DNA of 64,000 nucleotides from an uncultured Chloroflexota bacterium (GTDB lineage: Bacteria; Chloroflexota; Anaerolineae; UBA4142; SHND01). The DNA lies in assembly GCA_937870825.1 (NCBI GenBank), contig CALMZO010000329.1, forward strand, positions 1-64,000, read 5' to 3'. Shown here one piece after another: positions 10,101 through 19,674 of this stretch. The stretch's first letter is position 1, and every line of letters begins with the position of its first letter. The notes below the pieces were generated by a model. It was not told the DNA's origin, ran no database searches, and saw nothing but the letters and a program-made list of their open reading frames with translations. A program made the position numbers and the translations under genes.

Positions 10101-12209
10101 CGGATTCGCGCCATCACCCAACGCACGCGCAAAGATGGTTCGCTCGTAGATGTGGAAATGTCCGGCGTTCCGGTCATGGTCGAAGGCAAACAGCTCGGTA
10201 ACATTCTCATCTATCATGACATTACCGAACTCGCACGCGCGCGGCGCGAAGCGGAACTAGCCAATCAAGCCAAGTCCGCGTTCCTCGCGACGATGAGTCA
10301 CGAAATTCGTACACCGATGAACGCCATCATCGGCATGAGCGGATTGATGCTGGACACGCAACTCAATCCAGAACAGCGCGAGTACGCAGAAATTATTCGC
10401 AGCAGCGGCGACGCGCTCCTCACCATCATTAACGACATTCTCGACTTTTCCAAAATCGAAGCGGGCAAAATGGAAATCGAGAATCAGCCGCTCGATTTGC
10501 GTGAGACGGTCGAAGGCGCGCTCGACCTCGTTGCGACACGCGCGGCAGAACAAGGGCTCGACCTCGCGTATCAATTTGATGCGAATGTGCCGCAAACCAT
10601 TGTCGGCGATGCGACGCGTCTGCGTCAGATTCTCTTGAATCTATTGAGCAACGCGGTGAAATTTACGGAAAAGGGCGAAGTGGTCTTGAACGTAACGACG
10701 AACGACGAACGACGAACGACGAATCCAACTTTGTCTTTGGTCAATCGTCCTTCGTCGGTTGTCTTGCATTTCTCCCTCCGCGACACCGGCATCGGTATTG
10801 CGCCCGCGCAGCTCGCGCGCTTGTTCCAATCGTTCTCGCAAGCCGACGCGTCCACCGCGCGCAAGTACGGCGGCACGGGCTTGGGACTCGCGATTTCAAA
10901 ACGCCTCACGGAACTGATGGGCGGAACGATGTGGGCAGAGAGCGCGGGCAAAGGTCACGGTTCAACATTTCACTTTACGATTGAAACCAAAGCATTGGCG
11001 ACGCCGCGGCGTACCCGCCGCGAATTGGACAGCACACAGCCATTGCTTCAAGAAAAACGCGCGCTCATCGTGGACGACAACGCGACGAATCGCCGCATCC
11101 TCGTCACGTATTTGCGAAATTGGGGAATGCTCACGCGCGATACGGCATCCCCGCACGAAGCGCTGCAATGGATTCAACGCGGCGACCCGTTCGATGTAGC
11201 CATTCTCGATATGCACATGTCAGAGATGGACGGCGTAGAATTGGGACATGCGATTCGAAATCAACGCGACGCGCGCGCATTGCCCCTTGTGCTATTCAGT
11301 TCGCTTGGACAACGCGAGCAAGCCGATTTGTTTCACGCGCAGGTCAGCAAGCCCATCAAGCCGTCGCAGCTTTACGACACGCTGGTCAATTTGTTTGTGC
11401 AGGAAACGCTTACCATCTCTACGGGGGAATCCAAAATGGTGCTCGACCCCACCATGTCACAAAAACACCCGCTCCGCATTCTCCTCGCCGAAGACAATGC
11501 GGTGAATCAAAAACTCGCGCTGCGCTTGTTGCGGCAAATGGGCTATCGCGCGGATGTTGCCGCAAACGGCATTGAAGTTTTAGAGTCGCTTGAACGGGGC
11601 GCGCAGTTTGCGCCATATGACGCGATTTTGATGGATGTGCAAATGCCGGAAATGGACGGGCTCGAAGCATCGCGCCAAATCAACAAACGGTATGCGCAGA
11701 GTGAACGCCCGCGTATTATTGCCATGACCGCGAACGCGATGCAAGGCGACCGCGAAATGTGTCTCGCCGCGGGCATGGACGATTACTTGACAAAACCGAT
11801 TCGGGTTGAGGAACTCGTCGCCGCACTATTCAAAACCAAGCCCCATCGAGACCAAGGACAACGGACAACGGACGACGCGATTTTGGATTCTCACGTCTTT
11901 GCAAATTTAAAAGCGACGATGGGCGCGGATTTCATCGGCGAGCTCATTGACACCTTCCTTGAGGATTCGCCGCAACTCATCGCCGAAATGAAACGCGCGC
12001 ACGCGGCGAATGACATGGACTCGTTCCGCCGCGCGGCGCACAGTCTGAAATCCAACAGCAACAATTTCGGCGCGTTGCAATTGGCGGCACAAGCACAAGA
12101 ATTGGAGGGGATGGCGCGCGAAAGAAATTTGACCGGGGCGGAGGAAAAAATTGCAAGAATTGAAAAAGCGTATGAAAAGGTAAAGCGCGTCTTGGAGCAG
12201 AGGCAATGA
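7170..12209 (+). CDS. Multi-GAF (about five), PAS, HisKA-HATPase, two-REC, Hpt hybrid histidine kinase
   Basis: Repeated GAF modules with linker ETQRLLKE.EQRAAEL.IIN.VQQGLASKLDMQGIYDLVG; FLATMSHEIRTPMNAIIGM; RILLAEDNAVNQKLAL; AAHSLKSNSNNFGA Hpt. Confidence 0.95.
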   Translation: MPNTKPKTNPKPTRSRKTPPAQVKPRARKPSAALSRDAQIQNALYRIADAASAVTDMQEFYATLHRIVGELMYAKNFFIALHDKQSDILSFPYFADETGDTAPQPQPLGNFRGATNYIFRVMKPVRATRAFDEQMIARGEYELSGTSSEDGLAVPFVIDEHLKGLIVLQSYTPEIGYSDADLDVLNFVAQHIATALARARAIEETKQRNAELHVINSIQQGLASKLEFKAIINLVGESVRDIFDAQVTFIALVDHSTNMVHLPYYVEDGKRFEEEPFPLGEGLTAHVIRTRTRLIINENFLELAVKLGAKPSGSGRICKSWTGIPIFAAERVIGMLSLQNYEHENAFSDSAVNLMTTIASSLGIALENARLFDETQRLLKETEQRAAELEIINSVQQGLASKLDMQGIYDLVGDKIREIFDAQAVVLVRLDHENELIYRPYITEKDKRIEFPPGPFHGLARHLIQERHTILINENWATRLRELGGITSNENETKACLLVPFLVAGHVMGWIALENLEHENAFTESDVRLLETLANSMSVALENARLFDETQRLLKESEQRAAELQIINAVQQGLASKLDMQGIYELVGEKIREIFDAQVVVIGYRDEAANLSRFPYAIERGERVYFPPITLPPGKLGLLGDYFQKTRQPLVINQDFVERAAEFPFLQNGEGEKPKSLISVPIFSGNNFRGAISLQNLDHENGFSASDVGLLQTLTNSMSVALENARLFEETERRARETAATSEILRIISQSPGDEKPVLDAIAVSAARLCDSSDAQVFRVNGNVLEQVASFGDVPNLPLGEGIPLNRGSVSGRAFLDRRTLHISDILTLPPEEFPEAIALAKRFGHRTTLVVPMIREGAALGVILLRRMRVEPFNETQVRLLETFADQAVIAIENARLFDEIQSGKQYNEAIVQTSPVAIITVDLDFNVVSWNPGAEQLFGYTAQEAIGRNIYDLHSKLDQLRSESTQYGEEIKSGRRIRAITQRTRKDGSLVDVEMSGVPVMVEGKQLGNILIYHDITELARARREAELANQAKSAFLATMSHEIRTPMNAIIGMSGLMLDTQLNPEQREYAEIIRSSGDALLTIINDILDFSKIEAGKMEIENQPLDLRETVEGALDLVATRAAEQGLDLAYQFDANVPQTIVGDATRLRQILLNLLSNAVKFTEKGEVVLNVTTNDERRTTNPTLSLVNRPSSVVLHFSLRDTGIGIAPAQLARLFQSFSQADASTARKYGGTGLGLAISKRLTELMGGTMWAESAGKGHGSTFHFTIETKALATPRRTRRELDSTQPLLQEKRALIVDDNATNRRILVTYLRNWGMLTRDTASPHEALQWIQRGDPFDVAILDMHMSEMDGVELGHAIRNQRDARALPLVLFSSLGQREQADLFHAQVSKPIKPSQLYDTLVNLFVQETLTISTGESKMVLDPTMSQKHPLRILLAEDNAVNQKLALRLLRQMGYRADVAANGIEVLESLERGAQFAPYDAILMDVQMPEMDGLEASRQINKRYAQSERPRIIAMTANAMQGDREMCLAAGMDDYLTKPIRVEELVAALFKTKPHRDQGQRTTDDAILDSHVFANLKATMGADFIGELIDTFLEDSPQLIAEMKRAHAANDMDSFRRAAHSLKSNSNNFGALQLAAQAQELEGMARERNLTGAEEKIARIEKAYEKVKRVLEQRQ
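10695..10765. repeat. Heptamer array (ACGACGA)x4 followed by inverted-sense heptamers (TTGTCTT TGGTCAA TCGTCCT TCGTCGG TTGTCTT), in frame in the HATPase domain
   Basis: Direct reading. Encodes VTTNDERRTTNPTLSLVNRPSSVV between GEVVLN and LHFSLRDTGIGIA. Confidence 0.85.
11849..11876. repeat. Heptamer array AGACCAA GGACAAC GGACAAC GGACGAC, in frame in the REC2-Hpt linker
   Basis: Direct reading; encodes RDQGQRTTDD. Confidence 0.75.
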
Positions 12210-13228
12210 GTTTGGTTTTAATCGTTGACGACAATCGGATGAATCGGCTGCTGCTCTCACGCGGCGTGGAGCAGATGGGACATAAAGTCGCGTTCGCGGA
12301 GCATGGCAAGCAAGCGTTAGAGATGGTGCAGGGCGGCGCGTACGATTTGATTTTGCTCGATGTCGAAATGCCCGAACTCGACGGCTTTGGCGTGTTGGAA
12401 AAATTGCGCGGCGATATTCACCTGCGCGATATTCCCGTCATCATGACATCATCGCTCGACGAAATTGACAGCGTGGTGAAATGCATCGAACTCGGCGCGG
12501 AAGATTATTTGCACAAGCCGGTGAATCCGGTGTTGCTCAAAGCACGTTTGAATGCTTCACTCGGAAAAAAGAAATTGCGCGATGAGCAGCGCGAACTCAT
12601 TTCCAAGTTTGCGACGGAACAAGTCGCCGAAGATTTGTTGACGAGCGGCTTTTCACTCAGCGGCAAGTTCGTCGAAGCAACTGCCATGTTTTGCGACATT
12701 CGTTCGTTCACCACCATCACCGAAGCGCAATCGGCCGCCGAAACGATTGAACTCTTGAACAACTACTATACGTTGATGATGGATGCGATTGGCAGCGAAG
12801 GCGGCATCGTCAATCAAATGGTGGGCGACGGTTTAATGTCCATTTTCGGCGCGCCCGTCGAACGCGCCGACCATGCGCCGCGCGCAGTGCGCGCCGCTTT
12901 GCAGATGGTCGAGTTGATCGAGTTGTTTAACGCCGAACAGCTCGCCTTGCAGCGTCAACCCATTCGCATCGGCATCGGGATTGCCACAGGGCAAGTGATT
13001 GCGGGTTATACCGGAACAATGCGCCGCGCCACATACACCAGCGTCGGCGACGCGGTAAATCTCGCCGCGCGTTTGGAAGCGCAAACGAAAACGCTCGGCG
13101 AAAAAATTTTAATCAATGCCGAAACGCGAAATCGCCTGGACGATTCGATTGGGATAATTGACAAGGGCGAAATTGAAATCAAAGGCAAACTGCAGCCCGT
13201 GCGCGTGTTTGCCGTTCAAGTAAAATAA
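12206..13228 (+). CDS. Response regulator receiver with class III adenylate/guanylate cyclase domain
   Basis: LVLIVDDNRMNR...LILLDVEMPELDGF REC; ATAMFCDIRSFTTI, MVGDGLMSIFG, TYTSVGDAVNLAARLE cyclase motifs. ATGA overlap with the kinase. Confidence 0.93.
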   Translation: MSLVLIVDDNRMNRLLLSRGVEQMGHKVAFAEHGKQALEMVQGGAYDLILLDVEMPELDGFGVLEKLRGDIHLRDIPVIMTSSLDEIDSVVKCIELGAEDYLHKPVNPVLLKARLNASLGKKKLRDEQRELISKFATEQVAEDLLTSGFSLSGKFVEATAMFCDIRSFTTITEAQSAAETIELLNNYYTLMMDAIGSEGGIVNQMVGDGLMSIFGAPVERADHAPRAVRAALQMVELIELFNAEQLALQRQPIRIGIGIATGQVIAGYTGTMRRATYTSVGDAVNLAARLEAQTKTLGEKILINAETRNRLDDSIGIIDKGEIEIKGKLQPVRVFAVQVK

Positions 13229-13248
13229 AGTCTCACAGCAAGCCAAGG

Positions 13249-13282
13249 GCGCAGTCCGATTTCCGACTGCGCTCATTTTTTA
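13249..13282 (+). terminator. Intrinsic terminator
   Basis: gcgcagtc-cgatttcc-gactgcgc followed by tcattttttatttt. Confidence 0.75.
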
Positions 13283-13284
13283 TT

Positions 13285-13313
13285 TTGACACGAACGGTAC
13301 CGCACGTTATACT
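13285..13313 (+). promoter_or_regulatory. Sigma70-type promoter TTGACA-N17-TATACT
   Basis: TTGACA 13285-13290, TATACT 13308-13313, 17-nt spacer; upstream of the glycan locus. Confidence 0.65.
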
Positions 13314-13404
13314 CGCGGGCGTTTTTGGATTTTGTCTTGGCGATTTTGCCAACGCGCGGCGATGGAAATCTTGTTTTTTGTCTTGGCACTTGAAACCAAT
13401 TCCG

Positions 13405-15162
13405 ATGTCTCGTTCCGTTAGAACAACATGGACGTTTTTCACGGAGGACGCGCAAGGGCGCGTTCTTGTTTTTGGCGCGCTCGTCACACTCGCACTTGGG
13501 CTGTCCCTCCGCGATTTTTATTCGTACCAATTCGGGTTTCAACCCGATGCGTTGGATTACTGGCTGCTCGCGCATGGGCTGATAAATGGTCCCGCGTTTG
13601 GCTTGAACTTTGACCCCTTTGCGCCGGTACCGACCCATTACCCGTTCGGTTTTCCGATGCTGCTCATTCCCTTTGTCCTTGCCGCCCCCACCGATTTCGC
13701 ACTCCCCCAATGGTTGTCACTGGCAGCAACAGTGACCAGCGCGGGAATTCTGTACTGGGGCTGGCGTTCGCTGGTCCCAATGTACGGGAATGGCTGGCGT
13801 ATCGCCGTAACGGCAATGTTTCTGCTTGCGCCGACAACCATCTCACACACCCGCGTGGTGCTTTCGGAACCGGTCTTTACCACGATGGTTTTGCTGGCGT
13901 TGTGGTTCGCCGTGCGCCTCGCCCGGTCGCCGCGTTCACTGCGCTTGTGGTTCGGCTTGGCGGTCGCGTGTTTTTTCATGGTGTTTGTCCGAAGCATCGG
14001 CTGGGTGTTTTTTGCGAGCATTCTGTTGTATTTGGGATATTCGCTGCGCCGCCAGCTCGCGCGCGGCATTCTCGTTCTCGTTACCACTTTTGCGGTTCTC
14101 ATGGCGCCTGTGCTTGTCCTGACGCCGGTTCACATTGAAAATTTGATTCCGACGCAGTATGTGGAATGGCTGATAGAGTACGGACCCATCAATCCATTTC
14201 GAGTCCGCGCGAGAAACAGAGCGCAAACTGCCGCCGTGCTTTCTCAACCGACGCCGACGAGTGGCTCTCCTTCCCCAACGCCATCGCCTCAAGCCCCTCC
14301 GACCCCAAGTGTGAACATCGTCTTGGATGTTCAATTTATCGTCAAGCACATTCAGGAGGACTTGCGCCGCTTGTTGCTGCTGTCGGGGGGGGGTGAATTA
14401 GAGCAACGGATTGTGACGCGGTTGGATTTGCCCGGGTTGCTCATTCTGCCCGGCGCGGCTGCCCTGCTGCTCGTCTTGTGGGGGAATGTCATTTGGGCGC
14501 GCGACACGCGGCGCGTGGAAAAAATTCCCCTCTCGCTGTTTCAATTTTCAACCTTTGCGTATCTCGGCATCGCCTTGGTCTGGCGCGGCGGCGGCGAGCG
14601 TCTGTTTTATCCCGTTCAACCGCAATTGTATCTTGCCATGTTCTTGGGCATCGGCGCGCTTGTCGGTGTTTTGCTGCGCGCGTTGGCACGGTTGCGTGTT
14701 GTCAGTTTAGAAACGCTTGCCGTGCGCGCACAACAGCTTGTTGCGCTCATCGTGGTTGCGTGGCTCGTTCTCGCCGTATATCGAGACCTCACCCTCCGTA
14801 CGAGCTATCAAGCGTGGGGTGATTTGCGCGAACGCACGGACTGGATTGCGAGCAACATACCCGCCGATGCCGTGCTCCTGTCCGATTGGGCATCTCTCGA
14901 TTATATGATGGCGGGACGCCGCGCCGTTGAATTTCCCCAGACTGCCGAGCAAATTGTCGAGACCACGAATCGGCTCGAGCAGAATCAAATCAATTACGTC
15001 ATTGCCGGCACGGATGAAACTCTGAGCGTAAGAGGCATTTCAACGCATTGGTGGCGCGTTCAAGCCTTTGTCCCGAATCTGAACAAGTTGCGCCGTGCGG
15101 GGAAACTCGTCCATATCTATTCGAGTCCGTTTCCGTTTCAAGTATTTCAGGTTGTCCCGTGA
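13405..15162 (+). CDS. Polytopic membrane glycosyltransferase (GT39/ArnT-like)
   Basis: Multiple TM segments, FQPDALDYWLLAHGLINGPAFG luminal acidic motif. ATG at 13405 (track start 13285 is upstream). Confidence 0.65.
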   Translation: MSRSVRTTWTFFTEDAQGRVLVFGALVTLALGLSLRDFYSYQFGFQPDALDYWLLAHGLINGPAFGLNFDPFAPVPTHYPFGFPMLLIPFVLAAPTDFALPQWLSLAATVTSAGILYWGWRSLVPMYGNGWRIAVTAMFLLAPTTISHTRVVLSEPVFTTMVLLALWFAVRLARSPRSLRLWFGLAVACFFMVFVRSIGWVFFASILLYLGYSLRRQLARGILVLVTTFAVLMAPVLVLTPVHIENLIPTQYVEWLIEYGPINPFRVRARNRAQTAAVLSQPTPTSGSPSPTPSPQAPPTPSVNIVLDVQFIVKHIQEDLRRLLLLSGGGELEQRIVTRLDLPGLLILPGAAALLLVLWGNVIWARDTRRVEKIPLSLFQFSTFAYLGIALVWRGGGERLFYPVQPQLYLAMFLGIGALVGVLLRALARLRVVSLETLAVRAQQLVALIVVAWLVLAVYRDLTLRTSYQAWGDLRERTDWIASNIPADAVLLSDWASLDYMMAGRRAVEFPQTAEQIVETTNRLEQNQINYVIAGTDETLSVRGISTHWWRVQAFVPNLNKLRRAGKLVHIYSSPFPFQVFQVVP

Positions 15163-16211
15163 TGCGCGCTTTTACTCCCTCTGCACAAGACTTTCCTGTT
15201 CCCTTGTTCGAGGCAGCCTTGCTCAACCCGGTCACAACCCTCTCTGTAATCATCCCCATTCATAACGCCGCGACAACGTTGCCCGCGTGTTTGCAAGCGG
15301 TCTTTGCTTCGACCCATTCCGCGCAAGTGATTGTGGTGGACGATGCTTCGAGCGATGACCCGGCGCGGCTTGCCGCGCAATATCCGTGCGAATGGCTTAC
15401 GCTGTCCAGAAATGTCGGCGCCGCGGCGGCGCGCAACGTCGGGGCGCGCGCTGCCACCGGCGATATTTTATTTTTTCTCGACGGCGATATCGTGGTGGAG
15501 GGCGATACCATCGCGCGCATTTTGCGCGCCTTTGCCGATGACCCCGCGCTCGCGGCGCTCTTTGGCAGTTATCAACAAGATACCGTTCCGAAAAATTTTT
15601 TCTCGCAATACAAAAATTTACTGCATCATTACACGCACCAAATTTCGGCTGTCGAAGCTGCCACCTTTTGCAGCGGCTATGGCGCGATTCGGCGCGAGAT
15701 TTTTTTTGCGCTCGGCGGTTTTGACGAATCGCAGCGCGCGCTCGAAGACATTGAATTTGGCTATCGCCTGCATCGCGCAGGATATCGCGTACGCCTGTTC
15801 AAAGATTTGCAGTTCACGCATCTCAAAGAATACTCGTTCGGCGGACTCGTGCGTTCCGATGTTTTGCAGCGCGCGATTCCATGGACGCGCTTGATGCTGC
15901 AAAAGCAAATTTTTCGGAATGATTTGAATACCAAATCCAATAATGTGGCGAGCGTCGTCGTCTCCTTTTTGATTTTGTTTGCGCCGCTGTGGCTTTGGTT
16001 TGTGCCGTACGGTGAAATTTTGCCGGCTGGATTGCTGCTCGCACTGCTGTGGTTAAATTGGGACTTTATCAAGTTCGTCACACGCGCACGCGGCATTTTG
16101 TTTGGCTTGCAGACTTGTGCGATGACGTGGTTCTTTTACATTTACAGCGGCATCGGCTTGCTCTTGGGACTGGGAATCCACTTGAAGCAAACTTTATTTT
16201 CGCGCGCATGA
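15162..16211 (+). CDS. Glycosyltransferase family 2 with C-terminal TM segments
   Basis: TLSVIIPIHNAATTLPACLQAV, FLDGDIVVEGD, GGFDESQRALEDIEFGYRLHRAGY. TGATG overlap with the previous gene. Confidence 0.9.
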   Translation: MRAFTPSAQDFPVPLFEAALLNPVTTLSVIIPIHNAATTLPACLQAVFASTHSAQVIVVDDASSDDPARLAAQYPCEWLTLSRNVGAAAARNVGARAATGDILFFLDGDIVVEGDTIARILRAFADDPALAALFGSYQQDTVPKNFFSQYKNLLHHYTHQISAVEAATFCSGYGAIRREIFFALGGFDESQRALEDIEFGYRLHRAGYRVRLFKDLQFTHLKEYSFGGLVRSDVLQRAIPWTRLMLQKQIFRNDLNTKSNNVASVVVSFLILFAPLWLWFVPYGEILPAGLLLALLWLNWDFIKFVTRARGILFGLQTCAMTWFFYIYSGIGLLLGLGIHLKQTLFSRA

Positions 16212-17413
16212 ATGTGTTGTGCATTACGTACGGCTTGCCGTACCCGCCGCACAGCGGCGCGCGGGCGCGCGATTTTTTCTTGCTCCGCGAAATCGCCAAG
16301 CAGCATCGCGTCACCTGCGCCTGCCTGCTCGAACAGCCCGACGAAGCGCGATGGATTGCCGCGCTCGAAACGTTTGGCATTCGCGCCATCGGCATCCCGC
16401 CCGCAGACACGACGATTTTCCAAAAAGCGCGCGCGTTCGCACAACATCGCGCGGTGCGCCGCCCGTTGGCAACATTTGATTTTTGGAACACGCGGTTGTA
16501 CGAATGTTTCCGGGAATTGACGACGGGAGAATCGTACGACATTGTTCAAATCGAACACTCTTTCCTCGTCCCGTATCTCGACGCGCTGCCAAAATCGTTT
16601 CGCGGCAAAACGATTTTGGATTTGCACAACATTGGCGCGCGGCAATATGCGCGGCTCGCCGCCTTACCGTTGTCCTTGTCCGCGCGCGCGCAGTTTTGGC
16701 TCAAGGCGCGCCTGATGCAAAATTGGGAAGCGCAACACGCAGCGCGGTTTGACCGCGTGTTGACCGTTTCGGAAAAGGAAGCCGCGTGGCTGCGCGCAGA
16801 AAATCCGGCGCTGCGCGTGTCCGTTGTGGAAAACGGCGTAGATACCCGCGCGATTCCGTTTTTGGCACAATCTGAAAATCGCGCCAAGCTTTTGTTTGTC
16901 GGCACATTGGGATATGCGCCGAACGCGGATGGACTGCAGTGGTTCGGCGCGGAAATTCTGCCGCAAATTCAGCGCACAATACCGGAGGTGTCGTTGCAAA
17001 TCGTCGGACGCGCGACCAACGCACGGGTGCGCGCGTTTTCTGATTTGCCCAACGTGTCGCTCGCCGCGAACGTTTCCGGTTTGGAATCGTTTTATCGAGA
17101 CGCAGAGGTCGTCGTTGTGCCGCTGCGCGCGGGCGGCGGCACGCGTTTGAAAATTTTGGAAGCAATGGCGTACGGACGCGCGATAGTCTCGACACATCTC
17201 GGCGCAGAGGGTTTGGATGTGCGTGATGGCGAGGACCTCCTTTTGGCAGACACGCCGCGCGCATTTGCGGCGCGCGTCATTGAATTGTTGCAGAATCGCG
17301 CCGAACGGGAGCGCATCGCCTACAACGCGCGTCAACTGGCGGAAACGCGCTGGGCGTGGTCGCATCTCGGCACAAAACTATTGAGCATCTATGACGAACT
17401 CGCCGCTGTTTAG
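16208..17413 (+). CDS. Glycosyltransferase family 4 (GT-B)
   Basis: MNVLCITYGLPYPPHSGARARDFFLLREIAK; VVVVPLRAGGGTRLKILEAMAYGRAIVST. Confidence 0.9.
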   Translation: MNVLCITYGLPYPPHSGARARDFFLLREIAKQHRVTCACLLEQPDEARWIAALETFGIRAIGIPPADTTIFQKARAFAQHRAVRRPLATFDFWNTRLYECFRELTTGESYDIVQIEHSFLVPYLDALPKSFRGKTILDLHNIGARQYARLAALPLSLSARAQFWLKARLMQNWEAQHAARFDRVLTVSEKEAAWLRAENPALRVSVVENGVDTRAIPFLAQSENRAKLLFVGTLGYAPNADGLQWFGAEILPQIQRTIPEVSLQIVGRATNARVRAFSDLPNVSLAANVSGLESFYRDAEVVVVPLRAGGGTRLKILEAMAYGRAIVSTHLGAEGLDVRDGEDLLLADTPRAFAARVIELLQNRAERERIAYNARQLAETRWAWSHLGTKLLSIYDELAAV

Positions 17414-18071
17414 TATTCTCATTCCCACCCTCGGCGAACGCCGCGCGCAATTTTTGCGGATATACGAGACCCTGCGCGCGCAAATCGAAACCGCGCAGAT
17501 GGAAAACGATGTCGAAATTTTAGCGTTGTGCGACAATCGCGAACAATCGCTCGGCGCGAAACGCAATCTGTTGCTGCAACGCGCGCGCGGTGAATTTGTG
17601 GCGTTCGTGGACGACGACGATGCGGTGGCGGAAGATTATGTGATGTTGATTTGTGAGGCGTTGGCGCGGCATCCCGAGATTGATTGTTTGGGCTTCACGG
17701 GCTTGGTCTATTTTCGCGGCGCGCATCCGCATCGCTTTGTGCATTCGTTGCGGTATGACCATTATTTTTCAAAGGGGGGGGTGTACTATCGCCCACCGTA
17801 CATTTTGAATCCGATTCGCCGCGCACTCGCGCGACAGATCACGTTTGCCAATATCAGTTTTAACGAAGACCAGGATTGGGCGATGCGTTTGACGCGCGCA
17901 AAGCTTATGCGGACTGAATTTATGCTTCAAGACATTTTGTATCATTACTACAGCCGCCGCCGTTACGCGGTGCAATGGGCAATTGATGTGACAGAACCTT
18001 GGCGCCATCCGCTTGGTCTGCAATTGGTCAATCGTCTGCGCGTGGTGCGGTGGCTTCAAAGAAACCGGTGA
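17391..18071 (+). CDS. Glycosyltransferase family 2
   Basis: LFSILIPTLGERRAQFLR, FVAFVDDDDAVAEDYV. Contains a G8 tract at 17774-17781. Confidence 0.85.
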   Translation: MTNSPLFSILIPTLGERRAQFLRIYETLRAQIETAQMENDVEILALCDNREQSLGAKRNLLLQRARGEFVAFVDDDDAVAEDYVMLICEALARHPEIDCLGFTGLVYFRGAHPHRFVHSLRYDHYFSKGGVYYRPPYILNPIRRALARQITFANISFNEDQDWAMRLTRAKLMRTEFMLQDILYHYYSRRRYAVQWAIDVTEPWRHPLGLQLVNRLRVVRWLQRNR

Positions 18072-18898
18072 ACGAACGGGTCATTCAGCGCGTGCGCCCC
18101 GCGAAAACGTGGAATGGGTTCGCGTGGCGCGAAATGTGGGAACGCCGCGAATTGGTCGAGGCGTTGATACGCCGCGAGATTCAGCTGCGCTATCGTCAAA
18201 CCTTCGCGGGCGTTTTGTGGGTCCTGGGGCAGCCGCTGATTACGACGATTGTTTTGAGCATCCTCCTCACGCGGCTCGCGGGGCAAACGCAAGGCAATGT
18301 GCCGTATCCCTTGTTCGTGTACGTGGCGTTGGTGGCGTGGGCGTATGTGAGTCACGCGCTCACCAAAGCGACGACGTGTTTTATCGAACACGCGGTCTTG
18401 ATTCAGCGCGTGTATCTGCCGCGTTTGCTCATTCCTTTTTCCGTCATCGTTGCCGCGCTGACCGATTTTGCGGTGGCGCTGCTTCTTTTGCCGATTCTGA
18501 TGTTCATCTATCAAATCGCGCCGTCCATCACCCTGCTCGCTTTTCCGTTGGTCGTCGTATTGATGGTTATCACGGTGTTTGGGATGGGCTTGTGGCTCGC
18601 CACCTTTAACGCGGAATATCGTGACATTTCGTTTGCCTTGCCGTTTCTCTTGCAGCTCGGACTTTTTGTGACGCCGATGTTTTATTCGAGTGAAATTATT
18701 CCGCTGCCGTGGCGTTGGCTCTATGCGTTGAATCCGATGGTCGGGGTTGTGGAAGGAATGCGCTGGACGTTGTTGAATCCCATGTATCCCGCGCCGACGG
18801 CATTGTTTTTGATTTCGACGTGTTCTGCCATCGCAATTCTGGTGAGTGGGCTTTATTTGTTTCAACGGCGCGAGCCGATTTTGGCGGATGTCATATGA
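18068..18898 (+). CDS. Polysaccharide ABC exporter permease (Wzm/TagG-like)
   Basis: RREIQLRYRQTFAGVLWVLGQPLITTIVLSILL and several TMs. GTG start overlaps the previous stop. Confidence 0.9.
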   Translation: MNERVIQRVRPAKTWNGFAWREMWERRELVEALIRREIQLRYRQTFAGVLWVLGQPLITTIVLSILLTRLAGQTQGNVPYPLFVYVALVAWAYVSHALTKATTCFIEHAVLIQRVYLPRLLIPFSVIVAALTDFAVALLLLPILMFIYQIAPSITLLAFPLVVVLMVITVFGMGLWLATFNAEYRDISFALPFLLQLGLFVTPMFYSSEIIPLPWRWLYALNPMVGVVEGMRWTLLNPMYPAPTALFLISTCSAIAILVSGLYLFQRREPILADVI

Positions 18899-19674
18899 AC
18901 GCCGCTGCGATTTCCGCCCGTCATTTGTACAAACAATTTACGCCGCGCGCGATGTATTCGCGCGGCTTGCGCTTTGCCATTGACCGCGCCGCCCGCGCAC
19001 CGTTGCAGCGGACGACGAGCGTCAACGGACATCGCAGGCGTGAAGATACGCGGTGGGCGCTGTACGATGTTTCGTTTGAAATCGCATGCGGCGAGTGCGT
19101 GGCGCTCATCGGACACAACGGCGCGGGCAAGTCGGTGCTGCTGCGAACATTGGCGCGTGTTTCGTACCCCACGCGCGGCGAAGCCGATTTGTACGGCAGC
19201 GTCGGCGCGGTTCTGGACGTGGGCGTCGGCTTCAATCGCGAACTCACGGGACGCGAAAATATCTTTTTGCAGGGCGCGATTTTGGGAATCAAAAAGCAAG
19301 AGCTCGCGAAACGTTTGGATGCGATTGTGGCGCTGTCGGGGATGCAAGATTTTTTGCAAGAGCCGCTGAAAACGTATTCGAACGGCATGCAAGTGCGTCT
19401 GGCATTTGCGATTGCGGCGCAGTTGGAGCCCGAAATTTTATTGATGGATGAAGTGCTGGCGGTTGCGGATGAGGAATTTATTCGCGTCTGCGTGCAAAAA
19501 TTGCGCGACTTGAAAAACGAAGGGCGTACGATTCTGCTCGCGTCGCACGATATTACGCTGTTATCGCAAGTGTGCACACGCGCGTTGTGGCTGGAACGCG
19601 GGCGCGTGGTCGGCGACGGCGGGATGGATGAGATTATGGCGCAATACCACGCGCACGCGAGCGCGTCGCTCTAG
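18895..19674 (+). CDS. Polysaccharide ABC exporter ATP-binding protein (Wzt/TagH-like, no C-terminal carbohydrate-binding domain)
   Basis: LIGHNGAGKSVLLRTLA Walker A, YSNGMQVRLAFAIA signature, ILLMDEVLAVADEEF Walker B; about 259 aa. Confidence 0.92.
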   Translation: MNAAAISARHLYKQFTPRAMYSRGLRFAIDRAARAPLQRTTSVNGHRRREDTRWALYDVSFEIACGECVALIGHNGAGKSVLLRTLARVSYPTRGEADLYGSVGAVLDVGVGFNRELTGRENIFLQGAILGIKKQELAKRLDAIVALSGMQDFLQEPLKTYSNGMQVRLAFAIAAQLEPEILLMDEVLAVADEEFIRVCVQKLRDLKNEGRTILLASHDITLLSQVCTRALWLERGRVVGDGGMDEIMAQYHAHASASL

